Assembly (NCBI RefSeq): GCF_026339955.1
Contig: NZ_JAPEPW010000001.1
Coordinates: 7,523,001-7,587,000, forward strand
Direction: 5' to 3'
DNA length: 64,000 nt
Source: Streptomyces sp. NBC_01549
Lineage (GTDB): Bacteria; Actinomycetota; Actinomycetes; Streptomycetales; Streptomycetaceae
A program made the position numbers and the translations under genes. How positions within the stretch are numbered: the first letter of the stretch is position 1; each line of letters begins with the position of its first letter. Of this stretch, positions 63,000 to 64,000 are shown one piece after another. The notes under the pieces were generated by a model, which saw only the letters and a program-made list of their open reading frames with translations, searched no databases and had not been told where the DNA came from.

Positions 63000-63735
63000 G
63001 ATTTATGCTCCTCGCACGCGCCGTGACCGCAGGGGCTTCACCGGACCGGGACCGGGTCGCCGGGCGAGCCCGTGCCGTCCGAGTGATCAGAGGGCGGCGG
63101 GCAGGCCGCTCCAAGGGCTCGCTCATGACGGAGATGTGCCCGAGCTCTCCCGTGTGGACGGATGGTGCCGGAGGGTGCCCGCCGTGGACCAGGGCGGGGA
63201 GGATCCGGACGGCCTGTGCACGGAGGGCCTGGACGCTGTCAGCCACGGGGTCGTAGCGATCTTCCGGTCCATCGGCGATTTCGGCGACCCCGAGGTGCCG
63301 ACGGTGTCGCCACCGGACACCGCTCATGGGCTGCTCCGGCCCCCGCCTCGCCCGCTCACCGCGGCACTGCCCTCCCTCGCCCCGTGCGCGCGGCGGGCCG
63401 CACCAACGGCCTGGGTCGCCGCCCGGTCAACACCCGGTGACGGTCGGTTCGCGAAATAGTTTCGGAAACGTGCCGGTGACATGACGGCGTCGTGTCCCAA
63501 TACTGTCTCCATCCGGCTCACGCCTCGTTGAGCGGAATTCTCATCCGTGAGTAAGCGGGGCTGACCGCCTCACACTCCGTCAATCGGTATTCCACGATAC
63601 GGACTTCGTGCAGCGAACGAATGTCGAGCAGGCGCGGACGGCACCGGTCGACCACTGGCAGCTGTCGACCCGTGCCGGACCTCGCACCGCCCCTTTCGCA
63701 GGATGGCCGCCAACCAAACGCCCAGAGGAATTCCA
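63000..63735. other. 736 bases with only weak reading frames
   Basis: A minus-strand frame of 111 codons (62992-63327) has good third-position G/C and reads VADSVQALRAQAVRILPALV, touching the phosphatase start; a plus-strand frame over the same bases looks equally good. Neither has a recognisable family or ribosome site. From about 63440 to 63735 nothing is coding. The region should contain the promoters of both flanking genes. Confidence 0.4.
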
Positions 63736-64000
63736 TTGATACCGGCATTGATGCAGAAATTGGCACGGAAGGCTCTCGCGTCAGTGACAGCCATCGGCAT
63801 CGGCTCGGCGTTCGTCATCGCCTCCGCCGTGAGTGCGTCGGCATATCAGCCGGTCCCGTCGAACTTGTACGTGGCGGACAATCCCGCCGCGTGCAACAAG
63901 AACCCCTGCGTTCTGTACCCGAAGTCGGCCCAGCTTCCGAGCGGCCGGATCGTGGCGTCGTTCGAGAACGATCAGACCGCTCCGGTGGGTCAGACGATGC
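63736..64000 (+). CDS. Secreted sialidase-like (BNR) protein, 3' end outside window
   Basis: 88 residues are visible. TTG 63736 is preferred because AGAGGAA precedes it; ATG 63751 is the alternative. A Sec signal (SVTAIGIGSAFVIASAVSAS, cut near residue 36) is followed by NLYVADNPAACNKNPCVLYP and LPSGRIVASFENDQTAPVGQ, which is the first blade of exo-alpha-sialidase-like beta-propellers (the SGRIVASFE strand with later Asp-box repeats). Two cysteines in AACNKNPC may pair. The rest lies beyond the window, so the catalytic residues cannot be checked. Confidence 0.6.
   Translation, partial: MIPALMQKLARKALASVTAIGIGSAFVIASAVSASAYQPVPSNLYVADNPAACNKNPCVLYPKSAQLPSGRIVASFENDQTAPVGQTM

Overview
The window is high-GC actinobacterial DNA, almost certainly a Streptomyces chromosome. 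Codon third positions are strongly G/C, GTG and TTG starts are common, and several typical streptomycete families are present: three SpoIIE-type phosphatases, a DUF397/XRE/anti-sigma-ATPase locus, a DUF574-type methyltransferase, a secreted I36-type inhibitor, and SMI1/KNR4 and HEAT immunity-like proteins. No rRNA, tRNA, CRISPR array or complete insertion sequence was seen.

Layout. 0-9 kb: two tandem PD40 (TolB-like) beta-propeller proteins, a decayed stretch, an MFS exporter, a divergent TetR/flavin-monooxygenase pair over nested operator palindromes, and a large SMI1/KNR4 protein. 9-18 kb: MerR and GNAT genes, an inactive M16-peptidase-like protein, remnants of IS630 and VOC genes, an ArsR-SRPBCC fusion with a 10-bp palindromic operator, a thiamine-diphosphate enzyme of acetolactate-synthase type, a tract of eight CAGTCGG heptamers and a twice-frameshifted MFS gene. 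18-29 kb: a LysR regulator, an IS481 3' remnant, a cytosolic NMT1-like protein paired with an SDR that lacks the catalytic Tyr, a regulator remnant with a large operator, a GAF/PAS/PP2C phosphatase, several deletion-damaged genes, a class-V aminotransferase and an F420/FMN-type LLM oxidoreductase.

29-45 kb: SMI1 protein, secreted I36-like inhibitor, a 270-bp MITE-like element just upstream of a NarL-type two-component system, a zinc-finger protein, a MarR gene with a nonsense codon, an EamA exporter, a LysR gene broken at a GACCCC repeat, a Tat-exported molybdenum hydroxylase pair (IorB/IorA type), an OsmC protein, a ParA-like ATPase with a coupled 74-residue partner, a HEAT protein, an RsbW-like ATPase/DUF397/XRE locus, a DUF574 methyltransferase and phosphoglucomutase. 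45-64 kb: a convergent terminator, a 1246-residue S8 protease, a TetR/FAD oxidoreductase/alcohol dehydrogenase group, a PAS-PAS-GAF-PP2C phosphatase, a ribose-type ABC transporter operon, a very large AcoR-GAF/PP2C/HATPase switch protein, and the start of a secreted sialidase-like protein.

Two themes stand out. First, signalling of the partner-switch type is dense: three PP2C phosphatases, one with its own ATPase domain, plus a free RsbW-like ATPase. Second, about ten genes are broken (frameshift, nonsense, internal deletion), mostly between 12 and 36 kb, together with transposase scraps and a MITE-like element. This fits an accessory region in decay, although some single-base frameshifts could be sequencing errors. 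The most original candidates are the NMT1-like/SDR pair, the ParA/small-protein pair, the M16-like protein with an extra C-terminal domain, and the MITE-like element.
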